NCBI RefSeq assembly: GCF_040784915.1
Contig: NZ_CP160797.1
Coordinates: forward strand, 2,718,137 to 2,782,136
Origin: Bacillus vallismortis
GTDB taxonomy: Bacteria; Bacillota; Bacilli; Bacillales; Bacillaceae
Length of the DNA: 64,000 nucleotides
Reading direction: 5' to 3'
How positions within the stretch are numbered: the stretch's first letter is position 1; each line of letters begins with the position of its first letter. The position numbers and the translations under genes are program-made. Below, one piece after another: positions 55,302-64,000 of this stretch. The notes under the pieces are model-generated. The model was not told where the DNA came from, did no database searches, and worked only from the letters and a program-made list of their open reading frames with translations.

Positions 55302-56570
55302 TTACTTCCCCTTTCTCATCATGTTGCTCGGATAAATCTTTTTGTCTAGTTTGAATTTGACAATTTGCAGGGGATGGCGGGCAGCATCTAGCTCATTTCC
55401 GTCTTCGTCCCAAATGGCTTCAATCGTATGTGTAAAGTTTTCAATTTCCGGACCGAAAAATTCCACTTCGTCGCCTTTTTTGAAGAAATTACGCTGCTGA
55501 AGCGTGACCATTTGTGTGTCTTCGTCATAATTCAGTACCAAGCCGACAAAATCAAACGTCGTTTTTTTGGCGTGCTCGCCGAACATTTGCTCTTCATAGC
55601 CTGGCGTTCCTTCAAAGAAAGCTGTCGCAGTGTCCCGGTTGGCGCACTTATCAAGCTCTTCCAGCCATTCTTTTTGAATCACAAAGTGATCCGGATCAGC
55701 GCAATAAGCGTCAATGACTTTGCGGTATACGCTGACAACTGTCGCTACATAGTGAATTGACTTCATGCGTCCTTCAATCTTTAAGCTGTCGATGCCCATT
55801 TCGATCATTTTCGGAATGGATTCAATCAGTTTCAAATCTTTAGGGCTCATTGCAAATGGCGCATCTTCTCCACCATACAAAGCGACGGCGTTGGCACCGT
55901 CTGTTTGATACAGATCATAATCCCAGCGGCATGACTGGCAGCAGCCTCCGCGGTTGGAATCCCGCGCTGTCATGTGATTGCTCAACACGCAGCGGCCGGA
56001 ATATGCGATACACATCGCGCCGTGAATAAAGGATTCGATTTCGATATCTACCTTTTCTTTCATTTCTCTGATTTCGAGAGCGCTTGTTTCACGTGCAAGC
56101 ACAACGCGGTCAAGGCCTTCTTCCTTCCAGAACTGGACAGCCTTCCAGTTTGAAAGAGACTGCTGCGTGCTCAAGTGAACCTCAACATTCGGCGCCACTC
56201 TGCGGCATGTTTCGATAATAAGCGGATCTGCCACAATGATGCCGGCGACGTTGGCGTCTCCAAGCGCTTTTAAATATTCCTCTAGCCCGTCCATGTTTTC
56301 ATTATGGGCGAAAATATTCGTCGTCACGTAAATCTTTGCGCCATATTGTTTCGCGAATTCTACGCCTTCTGCAATTTCTTCGATCGTAAAGTTATCGGCA
56401 TTCGAGCGCAGACCGTATTCCTGTCCTCCGATAAAGACCGCGTCCGCTCCGTAATGAACAGCAATTTTCAGCTTTTCAAGATTACCCGCGGGTGCGAGAA
56501 GCTCGGGCTTTTTCGTAATCACACGCTTACCATTGACAATTTTGGATATCTTATCATTTACGGCAGTCAT
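55302..56570 (-). CDS. trhP2: tRNA U34 hydroxylation protein TrhP2 (YrrO), U32 peptidase family
   Basis: A 422-residue protein of the U32 family; KPELLAPAGNLEKLKIAVHY at the start, and the Fe-S type cysteines in RGGCCQSCRWDYDLY with CIAYSGRCVLSNH. With TrhP1 it uses prephenate to make 5-hydroxyuridine at tRNA position 34. GGAGG precedes the ATG; 18 bp after trhP1. Confidence 0.88.
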   Translation of the reverse strand: MTAVNDKISKIVNGKRVITKKPELLAPAGNLEKLKIAVHYGADAVFIGGQEYGLRSNADNFTIEEIAEGVEFAKQYGAKIYVTTNIFAHNENMDGLEEYLKALGDANVAGIIVADPLIIETCRRVAPNVEVHLSTQQSLSNWKAVQFWKEEGLDRVVLARETSALEIREMKEKVDIEIESFIHGAMCIAYSGRCVLSNHMTARDSNRGGCCQSCRWDYDLYQTDGANAVALYGGEDAPFAMSPKDLKLIESIPKMIEMGIDSLKIEGRMKSIHYVATVVSVYRKVIDAYCADPDHFVIQKEWLEELDKCANRDTATAFFEGTPGYEEQMFGEHAKKTTFDFVGLVLNYDEDTQMVTLQQRNFFKKGDEVEFFGPEIENFTHTIEAIWDEDGNELDAARHPLQIVKFKLDKKIYPSNMMRKGK

Positions 56571-56588
56571 AGCTTAACCTCCTTTTGA

Positions 56589-57518
56589 TTAATAAACCGT
56601 TTCTTTGAAGAAGAATCCGGTATCGATTTTTCTGTTTACTGGCTGGATGCTTTCAATGCGTTCGATCCAGTCTTCTTTTTTCGCTTCATATTCGTCACGG
56701 TTTTCCACACACAGATCAATGGCTTCTCTGTACATTTTGGTGACTTCTATTAAGTATTCAGACGTTTTCAGGACACCGTCGATTTGGAAAGAATCAATGC
56801 CGGCATCTATCAATTCTTCGAGCTCATCAATGATGCACACATCGTTCGGGCTCATGATGTGCGTGCCGTTTTCATCTTCGAAAATCGGATATTTATTGTC
56901 ACGTTCTTTATCGTGCAAAAACATGCCCGATTCCTTTTTCTTTCCTTCAATGTCCATGACTTTGCCTTGGTATTCAAAATAGTTTCCAATCAAAGAACGC
57001 TTCGATTGGAACATGCACGTCATTCCATGCACCTGGATTTCAATTTCGACTTCGGCGTTTTCTTTGATCTCCACCATACTGTCCATGTTTAACTCTCTGG
57101 CAAGCACAGAACGCGCCGCGCCTTTGCGTCCCCAGTAGTTGCATGTATAGTAGTTGGTGCCTGTCGTTTCTGTGCTCCAATGAAGCTTCAGGTCAGGCGC
57201 AGATTCACGAGCAGCCATAAGCACGGCAGGATCGCCAAACACGGCTGCATCGACACCGGTTTCCGCTAAATAAGCCAGATATTCGCCAAGCTCTCCCACT
57301 TTATCGTTATGGAAAATGGCATTTACAGCAACGTATACTTTTGCCCCTTCTTTGTGAGCGATCTCTACAGCTTTTGTTACATCTTCACGAGAAAATTCCC
57401 CGGCTAATCTCAAGCCGTATCTCTGTTCCCCAACTAAAAACGCAGTTGCCCCCGCCTGTATCAGCGGCAAAATGTCCGCCGTACTCGTCGGCGTTACTAA
57501 GAGCTCTGGTTTTTTCAT
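56589..57518 (-). CDS. trhP1: tRNA U34 hydroxylation protein TrhP1 (YrrN)
   Basis: A 309-residue paralogue of TrhP2 with the same fold (KPELLVTPTSTADILPLIQ; HGMTCMFQSKRSLIGNYF) but shorter and with fewer cysteines. Start 57518 follows GAGGTG; the GTG at 57527 lies in that site. Works with TrhP2. Confidence 0.88.
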   Translation of the reverse strand: MKKPELLVTPTSTADILPLIQAGATAFLVGEQRYGLRLAGEFSREDVTKAVEIAHKEGAKVYVAVNAIFHNDKVGELGEYLAYLAETGVDAAVFGDPAVLMAARESAPDLKLHWSTETTGTNYYTCNYWGRKGAARSVLARELNMDSMVEIKENAEVEIEIQVHGMTCMFQSKRSLIGNYFEYQGKVMDIEGKKKESGMFLHDKERDNKYPIFEDENGTHIMSPNDVCIIDELEELIDAGIDSFQIDGVLKTSEYLIEVTKMYREAIDLCVENRDEYEAKKEDWIERIESIQPVNRKIDTGFFFKETVY

Positions 57519-57523
57519 GACGT

Positions 57524-58195
<672 letters not shown>

Positions 58196-58201
58196 CTAAA
58201 A

Positions 58202-58236
58202 AGGAGTGCCCCCGTCTTTTTACACAGGACACTCTC
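58202..58236 (-). terminator. Second hairpin between mltG and trmR
   Basis: GAGTGTCC / GGGGGCACTC then CTTTTT on the minus strand. Together with the next feature it separates mltG from trmR. Confidence 0.5.
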
Positions 58237-58304
58237 TGAATACGTCATGATACATCGGTAAACAACCCGATATATTTTATCATAAAACCTTGCGGAAAGC
58301 GAAT

Positions 58305-58332
58305 AAAAGGAGAGCTTTTTGCTCCCCTTTTA
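58305..58332 (-). terminator. mltG terminator
   Basis: AAAAGGGGAGC / GCTCTCCTTTT; the stem overlaps the mltG stop codon. Confidence 0.65.
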
Positions 58333-59412
58333 TTGCTCATTTTTTGAGAAAATGTATTTTTCTTTTGCTTTATTATGCTCTTTTAACGTTTTTGTAAATA
58401 CAACCTCACCACTTGATTTAGCCAAGAAGTACAGATAGTCCGTTTGATCTGGATGCAACGCCGCCTCCCATGACGACATGCCGGCGTTGGCAATCGGTCC
58501 TGGCGTCAATCCCGGGTTTTTATACGTATTGTACGGTGAATCGATTTCCAAATCCTTATAAAGAACACGATCTTTATGCTTGCCTGCCGCGTACAGCACG
58601 GTCGGATCTGTTTGGAGCGGCATGTTCTTCTTCAGACGGTTATAAAAGACGCTCGCAATTTTATGGCGATCGACTTTTTCAGTCGCTTCTTCTTCAATCA
58701 AAGAAGCCATCGTCAGCAGCTTATGCACGGAAAGGTTATTTTTCTTCATTTCTGCTTTGTATGTTTCGACATAAGAATTTGTCTGTTTAACCATTGCCGT
58801 GATGATGTCTTCAAGTGACGTGTCTGGATCATGAAAAGGGTATGTAGCCGGGAATAGGTACCCTTCCAGCGGATGCTTAATGTTTTTATTGAAAACATCG
58901 TTTGTAATAGTGTCCGGGAATTCTTTCTTCAGCTGATTGATAAATGTTTCATCGTCCAGCTTCGCCATGACTTGTTTTTTAGAGTATTTCGTTTCATCAG
59001 CAATAGCGGCCGCGATTTGTGTCAGCTGCGCTCCCTCAGTTGCCGTAATTTGAAATGCATAGCCTGTAGCCCCGCTCGTCAGCTTATGAATAATGGCATC
59101 TACATCCATTCCTTTATTCAAATGGTAGAATCCCGCCTGAAACCCGGAAGCGCCTTTATATTTGACATAATACTGAAATGCCTTCTCGCTTTTTATGACA
59201 TCGTTTTTCTTCAATATCGATGCGATGGCCGAAACAGACGAGCCGCTCGGAATGTTGATGTTAACTGTCGTTTCACTGTCTTTTTCAACAGGTTCAAGCA
59301 ATGTTTTCCCATATAAAAATGCCCCGCCAATGATGAGAAGCAGCACTATAATGGAAGACAGTATGATTCTTTTTTTATTGAAGAATGATTTTTTTTGCTG
59401 ATTGATATACAT
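58330..59412 (-). CDS. mltG: Endolytic murein transglycosylase MltG (YrrL)
   Basis: A 360-residue membrane protein of the YceG family: one N-terminal helix (RIILSSIIVLLLIIGGAFLY), a LysM-like region and the catalytic domain with ASLIEEEATEKVDRHKIASV (catalytic Glu) and LQTDPTVLYA. It cuts nascent glycan strands to set their length. Start 59412 follows GGAGGAG and gives the 168 length. Confidence 0.9.
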   Translation of the reverse strand: MYINQQKKSFFNKKRIILSSIIVLLLIIGGAFLYGKTLLEPVEKDSETTVNINIPSGSSVSAIASILKKNDVIKSEKAFQYYVKYKGASGFQAGFYHLNKGMDVDAIIHKLTSGATGYAFQITATEGAQLTQIAAAIADETKYSKKQVMAKLDDETFINQLKKEFPDTITNDVFNKNIKHPLEGYLFPATYPFHDPDTSLEDIITAMVKQTNSYVETYKAEMKKNNLSVHKLLTMASLIEEEATEKVDRHKIASVFYNRLKKNMPLQTDPTVLYAAGKHKDRVLYKDLEIDSPYNTYKNPGLTPGPIANAGMSSWEAALHPDQTDYLYFLAKSSGEVVFTKTLKEHNKAKEKYIFSKNEQ

Positions 59413-59507
59413 TAGGTCTCCTCCCATCAGCTCTTATACTACATGATTCATTGGATTTCGGCAATTTATTACAAAACAAGGGTGAAAGAGGCCTTATACA
59501 GCATAAA

Positions 59508-59537
59508 AAAAGCCGGAGCAGTATGGCTCCGGCTTTG
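59508..59537 (-). terminator. Terminator after yrzB
   Basis: AAAGCCGGAGC / GCTCCGGCTTT, then TTTT on the minus strand. Confidence 0.85.
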
Positions 59538-59547
59538 GCGCGGTGTT

Positions 59548-59829
59548 TTATTCTTCGTCTTCGTCCGCTAAGAATGTGTTAAGGGTTTCTTCAATCATAT
59601 CCCATTCTTCGTCAGTTTCGATCGGATGTAGCTCACCGTTTTCACTGCCTTCGTTTGGCGTGAAGCTGGAAGCAAGAATTTCTACTTCTTCATCATCTTT
59701 TGCTTCCATTGGGTAGTACAGCACATAAGACTTCCCAAACTCTTCGTTTTCAAATGTAAACAGCACTTCACAAAGCTGTTCATTTCCTTGATCGTCAACA
59801 ATTGTAATATTATTTTCGCCGTGTTCCAT
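59548..59829 (-). CDS. yrzB: YrzB, DUF1292/UPF0473 acidic protein
   Basis: A 93-residue strongly acidic protein ([20 protein letters not shown]; ending FLADEDEE). Function unknown; conserved after yrrK in Firmicutes. Start 59829 follows AGGGGTG; ATG 59838 lies inside it. Confidence 0.88.
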   Translation of the reverse strand: MEHGENNITIVDDQGNEQLCEVLFTFENEEFGKSYVLYYPMEAKDDEEVEILASSFTPNEGSENGELHPIETDEEWDMIEETLNTFLADEDEE

Positions 59830-59846
59830 TTTCTTCACCCCTGGCT

Positions 59847-60263
59847 TTAATTTAAGCTGTCAAGATATCCTTGCAAAATCATAACAGCCGCCATTTTATC
59901 AATGACTTTTTTTCGTTTTTGCCTGCTGACATCAGCGGCAATCAGCATTTTTTCAGCCGCCATTGTGGTAAGACGCTCGTCCCACAGCACAACAGGAACA
60001 TTGTACGTTGTTTCAAGCATTTTCGCAAATGTTTGGCTGGCTTCGCCTCTCGGGCCGACTGTTCCGTTCATATTCTTAGGAAAGCCGAGCACGATTTTAT
60101 CTATAGTATACTCCTGAATCAGATCAGATAAACGGGAAAAACCATAATCGCCTTCAGCTTCATTGATCTTTATGGTCTCAATGCCCTGAGCAGTCCAGCC
60201 CATTTCGTCGCTCAGAGCAACACCGAGTGTTTTGGTTCCTAAATCGAGTCCTAATATTCTCAT
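59847..60263 (-). CDS. yrrK: YqgF-family nuclease YrrK (RuvX-like)
   Basis: A 138-residue RNase H-fold protein: [16 protein letters not shown] with the first catalytic Asp, [11 protein letters not shown], and WDERLTT. Family members are Holliday-junction or rRNA-end nucleases. Second gene of ireB-yrrK-yrzB. Confidence 0.9.
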   Translation of the reverse strand: MRILGLDLGTKTLGVALSDEMGWTAQGIETIKINEAEGDYGFSRLSDLIQEYTIDKIVLGFPKNMNGTVGPRGEASQTFAKMLETTYNVPVVLWDERLTTMAAEKMLIAADVSRQKRKKVIDKMAAVMILQGYLDSLN

Positions 60264-60270
60264 ACTTTTT

Positions 60271-60537
60271 TTACGCCTCTTTATGCTGTTCTAAATAAGA
60301 CTTCACCAATTCCTCGATTAATTCGTCTCTTTCAAGTTTGCGAATTAAATTACGAGCGTCACGATGCCTAGGAATATAAGCGGGATCACCTGACAGCAAG
60401 TATCCGACAATCTGATTGATTGGATTGTAGCCCTTTTCCTGAAGCGCGTCATACACTGTAATCAGCACTTCATTTACGTTAGTCTCAGCAGAATCATCGG
60501 AGAAATTAAATTTCATCGTTTTATCAAACGAGCTCAC
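60271..60537 (-). CDS. yrzL: IreB/UPF0297-family protein YrzL
   Basis: An 88-residue protein with the family core [20 protein letters not shown] and [16 protein letters not shown]. In enterococci IreB is a target of a PASTA Ser/Thr kinase. GTG start at 60537 follows GAGGTG; the ATG at 60570 has no site. 60538-60621 holds only its promoter region. Confidence 0.88.
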   Translation of the reverse strand: MSSFDKTMKFNFSDDSAETNVNEVLITVYDALQEKGYNPINQIVGYLLSGDPAYIPRHRDARNLIRKLERDELIEELVKSYLEQHKEA

Positions 60538-60621
60538 CGTTTTGCACCTCTTTCCCAAATTCGCAGGCAAAGTTCAGCCTGGGGTCCTAATCTTACCATC
60601 ATTCTACACTACATGGGCAAA

Positions 60622-63258
60622 TTATAAAACGGATTTGACCCAATCTTCTACAGAAGTCAAAGCTTCTTCTAATTTTTCCGGCTGTTTGCCGCCTGCCTGC
60701 GCCATATCCGGACGGCCTCCGCCGCCACCGCCGCAAACTTCCGCAGCTTGTTTGACCAGCTTGCCGGCATGTAGGCCTTTCTCAATGAGATCCTTTGTTA
60801 CGCCGGCGGAAATATTGACTTTATCGTTTTGTACCGCACCGAGCACAATCACCGCAGATCCAATCTTCGCTTTCAGTTCGTCCACCATTGCGCGGAGATG
60901 ATTCATGTCTTTCGCATTTACTTTTTCCGCAAGCACACTCACACCGTCAACATCTTTCACTTTTGACAGAATCGCTCCTGCTTCCACGTTGCCTAGTTTC
61001 GCAAGAAGAGATTCATTTTCTCTTTGTGCTTCCTTCAGTTCAGCCTGCAGAGCCGCAACCCGTTTCGGCACTTCTTTGATATTTGTTTTCAGCTCGTCTG
61101 CAGCGTGCTTCAATACTGAAATTTGGCTGTTCATTTCTTCGTAAGCGCCTTGCCCCGTTACAGCTTCAATCCGTCTTGTGCCCGCGCCGATTCCAGATTC
61201 AGAAGCCACTTTAAACAAGCCGATTTCCGCTGTGTTTCTGACATGGCATCCGCCGCACAGCTCTAAACTGTAATCTCCGACTTGAACGACACGGACAATA
61301 TCGCCGTATTTTTCGCCGAACAGAGCCATCGCGCCCATTTCTTTTGCTTCAGCGATCGGTTTTAAATCAATGCTGACCGGGATACTCGCCCAGATCTTTT
61401 CGTTTACGATTCTTTCAATTTGTTCAAGCTCTTCTTTTGTCACTTGACCAAAGTGCGAGAAATCAAAACGAAGGCGGTTTTCAGTCACAAGAGATCCCGC
61501 CTGATTGACATGAGTTCCAAGAACGTCTTTCAATGCCTGATGCAATAAATGCGTTGCCGTATGGTTTTTAATGACGCCGCTTCTCATATGGTCTTCAACT
61601 TCAGCAGTAACATGCAGGCCTTTTTGAACAGTGCCGCTCTCCACAACACCTTCATGCACATGCTGGCCGTTCGGCGCTTTTTTTACATCTTTAATTCTTA
61701 CCACTGCCTGTTCGCTGCGGAGATAGCCTTTATCGCCGATTTGGCCGCCGCTTTCTGCATAGAACGGTGTTTCATCAAGAATCACTTGAACGCTGTCTCC
61801 TTCATGAGCCTCTTCAATGAATTGGCCGTCTTGAAGAAGCACAATGACACTGGCATCAGCTTTTGTTTGAGAGTAGCCGACAAATGTGCTTTCATCGCTC
61901 ACGTCGCGCAATGCGCCGCCCTGCACCTGCATGCTGCCGACATCTTGGCGGGCGTTTCTTGCCCGTTCACGCTGCTGATTCATTTCTTCTTCAAAGCCTT
62001 CATGGTCAACCGTCATATTCTCGTCTTCGGCGTATTCTTCCGTCAGCTCAACTGGGAATCCATACGTATCGTACAGTTTAAACACATCGGCCCCTGAAAT
62101 CACGCTGCTGCCCTTGCCTTTTTCTTTTTTGATCATTTCTGACAAGATCGCAAGCCCTTCGTTAAGAGTTTCGTGGAAGCGCTCTTCTTCAGTTTTGATG
62201 ACTTTTGCGATAAAATCCGCTTTCTCTTTTACTTCAGGATAGAAATCAGCCATGATTTCAGCAACAACCGGCACTAAGTCGTACATAAACGGACGGTGGA
62301 TGTTGATTGTTTTGGCATAACGCACTGCCCGGCGCAATAAGCGTCTTAAGACATAGCCGCGGCCTTCATTGGACGGCAGCGCCCCGTCACTGACAGCAAA
62401 GGCGACCGTTCTGATGTGGTCGGCAATCACTTTAAACGCAGTATCTTTCACATTGTCTGTGCCATATGTTTCACCAGAAATGCTTTCTGTTGCTTTGATG
62501 ATCGGAACAAATAAATCGGTATCAAAGTTAGTCGGAACATTCTGGATGACAGATACCATTCTTTCAAGCCCCATGCCCGTATCAATGTTTTTCTTCGGAA
62601 GCGGCGTGTACGTGCCGTCAGGGTTATGGTTGAACTCAGAGAACACAAGATTCCATACTTCCAGGTAACGGTCGTTTTCTCCGCCTGGGTAAAGCTCCGG
62701 ATCTTCCGGATCGTTTCCGTATGCTTCACCGCGGTCGTAGAAGATCTCTGTGTTCGGTCCGCTCGGTCCTTCACCGATGTCCCAGAAGTTCCCTTCAAGA
62801 CGGATAATTCTGTCCTCAGGAATACCGATTTTTTTCGCCCAGTACTCATACGCCTCTTCATCCTCGGGGTGAACCGTAACAGAGAGAAGCTCTTTGTCGA
62901 AACCGATCCACTTGTCACTGGTTAAAAACTCCCAAGCCCATGTAATGGCTTCTTCTTTGAAATAATCGCCAATGGAAAAGTTTCCGAGCATTTCAAAGAA
63001 TGTATGATGGCGCGCAGTTTTACCTACATTTTCTATATCGTTTGTTCTGATCGCTTTTTGAGCGTTTACGATTCTTGGATTTTCCGGAACGACACGGCCG
63101 TCAAAATATTTTTTCAGTGTCGCAACACCGCTGTTGATCCAAAGCAGTGAAGGATCCTCATGTGGCACTAATGATGCGCTCGGCTCTACCGCATGTCCTT
63201 TTTCTTTAAAGAAATCCAAAAACATTTGACGAACTTCAGCAGAAGTTAGGTGTTTCAT
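60622..63258 (-). CDS. alaS: Alanyl-tRNA synthetase AlaS
   Basis: An 878-residue class II synthetase charging tRNA-Ala. Catalytic motifs [16 protein letters not shown] and [11 protein letters not shown]; editing domain zinc motif HTATH and CGGCH; C-terminal C-Ala domain with a Gly run ([13 protein letters not shown]). GGAGG precedes the ATG. Controlled by a T-box leader. Confidence 0.95.
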   Translation of the reverse strand: MKHLTSAEVRQMFLDFFKEKGHAVEPSASLVPHEDPSLLWINSGVATLKKYFDGRVVPENPRIVNAQKAIRTNDIENVGKTARHHTFFEMLGNFSIGDYFKEEAITWAWEFLTSDKWIGFDKELLSVTVHPEDEEAYEYWAKKIGIPEDRIIRLEGNFWDIGEGPSGPNTEIFYDRGEAYGNDPEDPELYPGGENDRYLEVWNLVFSEFNHNPDGTYTPLPKKNIDTGMGLERMVSVIQNVPTNFDTDLFVPIIKATESISGETYGTDNVKDTAFKVIADHIRTVAFAVSDGALPSNEGRGYVLRRLLRRAVRYAKTINIHRPFMYDLVPVVAEIMADFYPEVKEKADFIAKVIKTEEERFHETLNEGLAILSEMIKKEKGKGSSVISGADVFKLYDTYGFPVELTEEYAEDENMTVDHEGFEEEMNQQRERARNARQDVGSMQVQGGALRDVSDESTFVGYSQTKADASVIVLLQDGQFIEEAHEGDSVQVILDETPFYAESGGQIGDKGYLRSEQAVVRIKDVKKAPNGQHVHEGVVESGTVQKGLHVTAEVEDHMRSGVIKNHTATHLLHQALKDVLGTHVNQAGSLVTENRLRFDFSHFGQVTKEELEQIERIVNEKIWASIPVSIDLKPIAEAKEMGAMALFGEKYGDIVRVVQVGDYSLELCGGCHVRNTAEIGLFKVASESGIGAGTRRIEAVTGQGAYEEMNSQISVLKHAADELKTNIKEVPKRVAALQAELKEAQRENESLLAKLGNVEAGAILSKVKDVDGVSVLAEKVNAKDMNHLRAMVDELKAKIGSAVIVLGAVQNDKVNISAGVTKDLIEKGLHAGKLVKQAAEVCGGGGGGRPDMAQAGGKQPEKLEEALTSVEDWVKSVL

Positions 63259-63564
63259 TGTATTTCCTCCTCTATAAAAATCGAAATTCTCTTTAGTGAC
63301 AGCAAAAAAGCCCTCCCCCTATGCAAACCACACGTTTACACAGGGACGAGAGCTGTCTCGCGGTACCACCCTGATTACGGGCTTCATTTATCATTCGCCC
63401 GTCACCTTTTACCCTGTAACGCAGGATGTGCGGCAGTGATTAACTGCACTCAGGATTAGCTTCCTCCGATCTTCTGATAAAGCTCCTTTCAGCTTGCGGA
63501 GCTTCTCTCTTTAACAGGGCTTCGGCGTACTCGGATCCGTCACTCGAGATTCGTATGTATTCTA
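63259..63564 (-). promoter_or_regulatory. T-box riboswitch leader of alaS
   Basis: The minus strand carries the T-box AGGGTGGTACCGCG (63372-63359), upstream stems, and then a terminator hairpin (about 63355-63306) ending in GCTTTTTT. Uncharged tRNA-Ala is expected to favour the antiterminator. I did not fix the specifier codon. Confidence 0.85.
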
Positions 63565-63570
63565 CGAGAA

Positions 63571-63599
63571 ATTATAGACAAGCTGCACGTCAATGTCAA
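63571..63599 (-). promoter_or_regulatory. Consensus sigma-A promoter of alaS
   Basis: Minus strand TTGACA (63599-63594), 17-bp spacer, TATAAT (63576-63571), both perfect. The -35 contains the yrrI stop codon. Confidence 0.85.
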
Positions 63600-64000
63600 T
63601 GCTCCGTCCTCATCCGCAAAAAATGGATCATCATCACTTTTAAAACAGCCGTCGCAGGAACAGCCAGAATCATCCCGACGATTCCCGCAAGCTCTCCTCC
63701 GGCAAGCAGCGCAAGCATGATGACGACAGGATGCATTTTAAGGCTTCTGCCAACAATGAACGGACTGAGGATATTCCCTTCCATAAACTGCAGAGTAAAC
63801 ACTGTAATCACCACAACAAGAATCGCATTCACTGAGATCGTCATCGCAATTAAAAGCGCCGGAACCGCTCCGATAAACGGACCAAAATAAGGTATGACAT
63901 TCGTTATCCCTGAAATCAGGCCTAAGATCAACGGATAGGGAAGTCCAAATATCCAGAATGTAACGCCCGCCAGCACGCCGAGAATGAAACAGACCAGAAG
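63596..64000 (-). CDS. yrrI: AI-2E-family transporter YrrI (C-terminal part)
   Basis: The frame runs to the window edge; 134 residues are visible. It shows the C-terminal half of an AI-2E-type permease with GLISGITNVIPYFGPFIGAV and NILSPFIVGRSLKMHPVVIM. Members are polytopic membrane proteins, some being Na+/H+ antiporters or exporters. The gene sits upstream of alaS on the same strand. Confidence 0.85.
   Translation of the reverse strand, partial: LLVCFILGVLAGVTFWIFGLPYPLILGLISGITNVIPYFGPFIGAVPALLIAMTISVNAILVVVITVFTLQFMEGNILSPFIVGRSLKMHPVVIMLALLAGGELAGIVGMILAVPATAVLKVMMIHFLRMRTEH

Overview
The window is chromosomal DNA of a member of the Bacillus subtilis group. From about 10.7 kb to the right edge, gene content and order follow the B. 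subtilis 168 stretch that I know as zinT/yraGF-adhB-yraED, adhR-adhA-yraA, sacC-lev operon-levR, aapA-yrhPO, yrhK-cypB-bscR-yrhH, yrzI-yrhGFED, yrhC-mccBA-mtnN-yrrT, yrzA, yrrS-pbpI-greA-udk-trhP2-trhP1-trmR, mltG-yrzB-yrrK-ireB, alaS and yrrI. Several proteins differ from the 168 sequences I remember by several percent, so this looks like a sister species or divergent strain. This is a judgement from memory; no alignment was run.

Region 1 (1-10.6 kb) is accessory. A PadR gene without a conventional start codon is followed by small regulators and oxidoreductases and by gene relics (SMI1/KNR4-like, arginase-like, PAP2/autotransporter-repeat). A complete NikABCDE-type ABC importer (4683-9772) lies behind a near-consensus promoter overlapped by a 14/15 Fur box. 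Next to it is zinT, whose start site is covered by a Zur-like box. Region 2 (11.8-17.7 kb) holds the aldehyde-stress genes: two alcohol dehydrogenases, the MerR regulator AdhR, a DJ-1 protein and CotF-like coat proteins. Three CTTAAAG-N4-CTTTAAG AdhR operators are visible; one drives an internally deleted carboxymuconolactone-decarboxylase/cupin gene. An HPr-like protein lacking the phosphorylatable His and a dead MerR gene lie between. Region 3 (17.7-25.6 kb) is the levan/fructose system: secreted levanase, mannose-type fructose PTS, and the sigma-54 activator LevR with a clear -24/-12 promoter and a cre.

Region 4 (25.8-32.5 kb) has a gene split by one in-frame stop, amino-acid transport genes, and an MFS exporter plus an unknown gene where 168 has sigV-rsiV-oatA. 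Region 5 (32.5-43.6 kb) has the fatty-acid P450 CypB with its repressor, a methyltransferase behind an ECF-sigma promoter, a cluster of very short ORFs including yrzI, and formate metabolism (transporter YrhG, formate dehydrogenase YrhED). Both yrhG and yrhE have leader hairpins that look like attenuators. Region 6 (43.7-46.6 kb) is an insertion relative to 168: a probable IS200/IS605 tnpB 3' relic beside the zinc/cadmium efflux pair czcD-czcO with its own CzrA-type operator.

Region 7 (46.7-64 kb) is conserved core: methionine-to-cysteine conversion (yrrT-mtnN-mccA-mccB-yrhC), sporulation PBP (yrrS-pbpI), GreA, uridine kinase, the tRNA U34 hydroxylation/methoxylation genes, MltG, the yrrK-ireB group and alaS with a T-box leader. 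No rRNA, tRNA, CRISPR array or prophage was seen. The strongest leads are the His-less HPr paralogue, the AdhR-controlled truncated cupin gene, the Fur-box Nik importer, the two formate-gene leaders, the short-ORF cluster and the tnpB/czcDO insertion.
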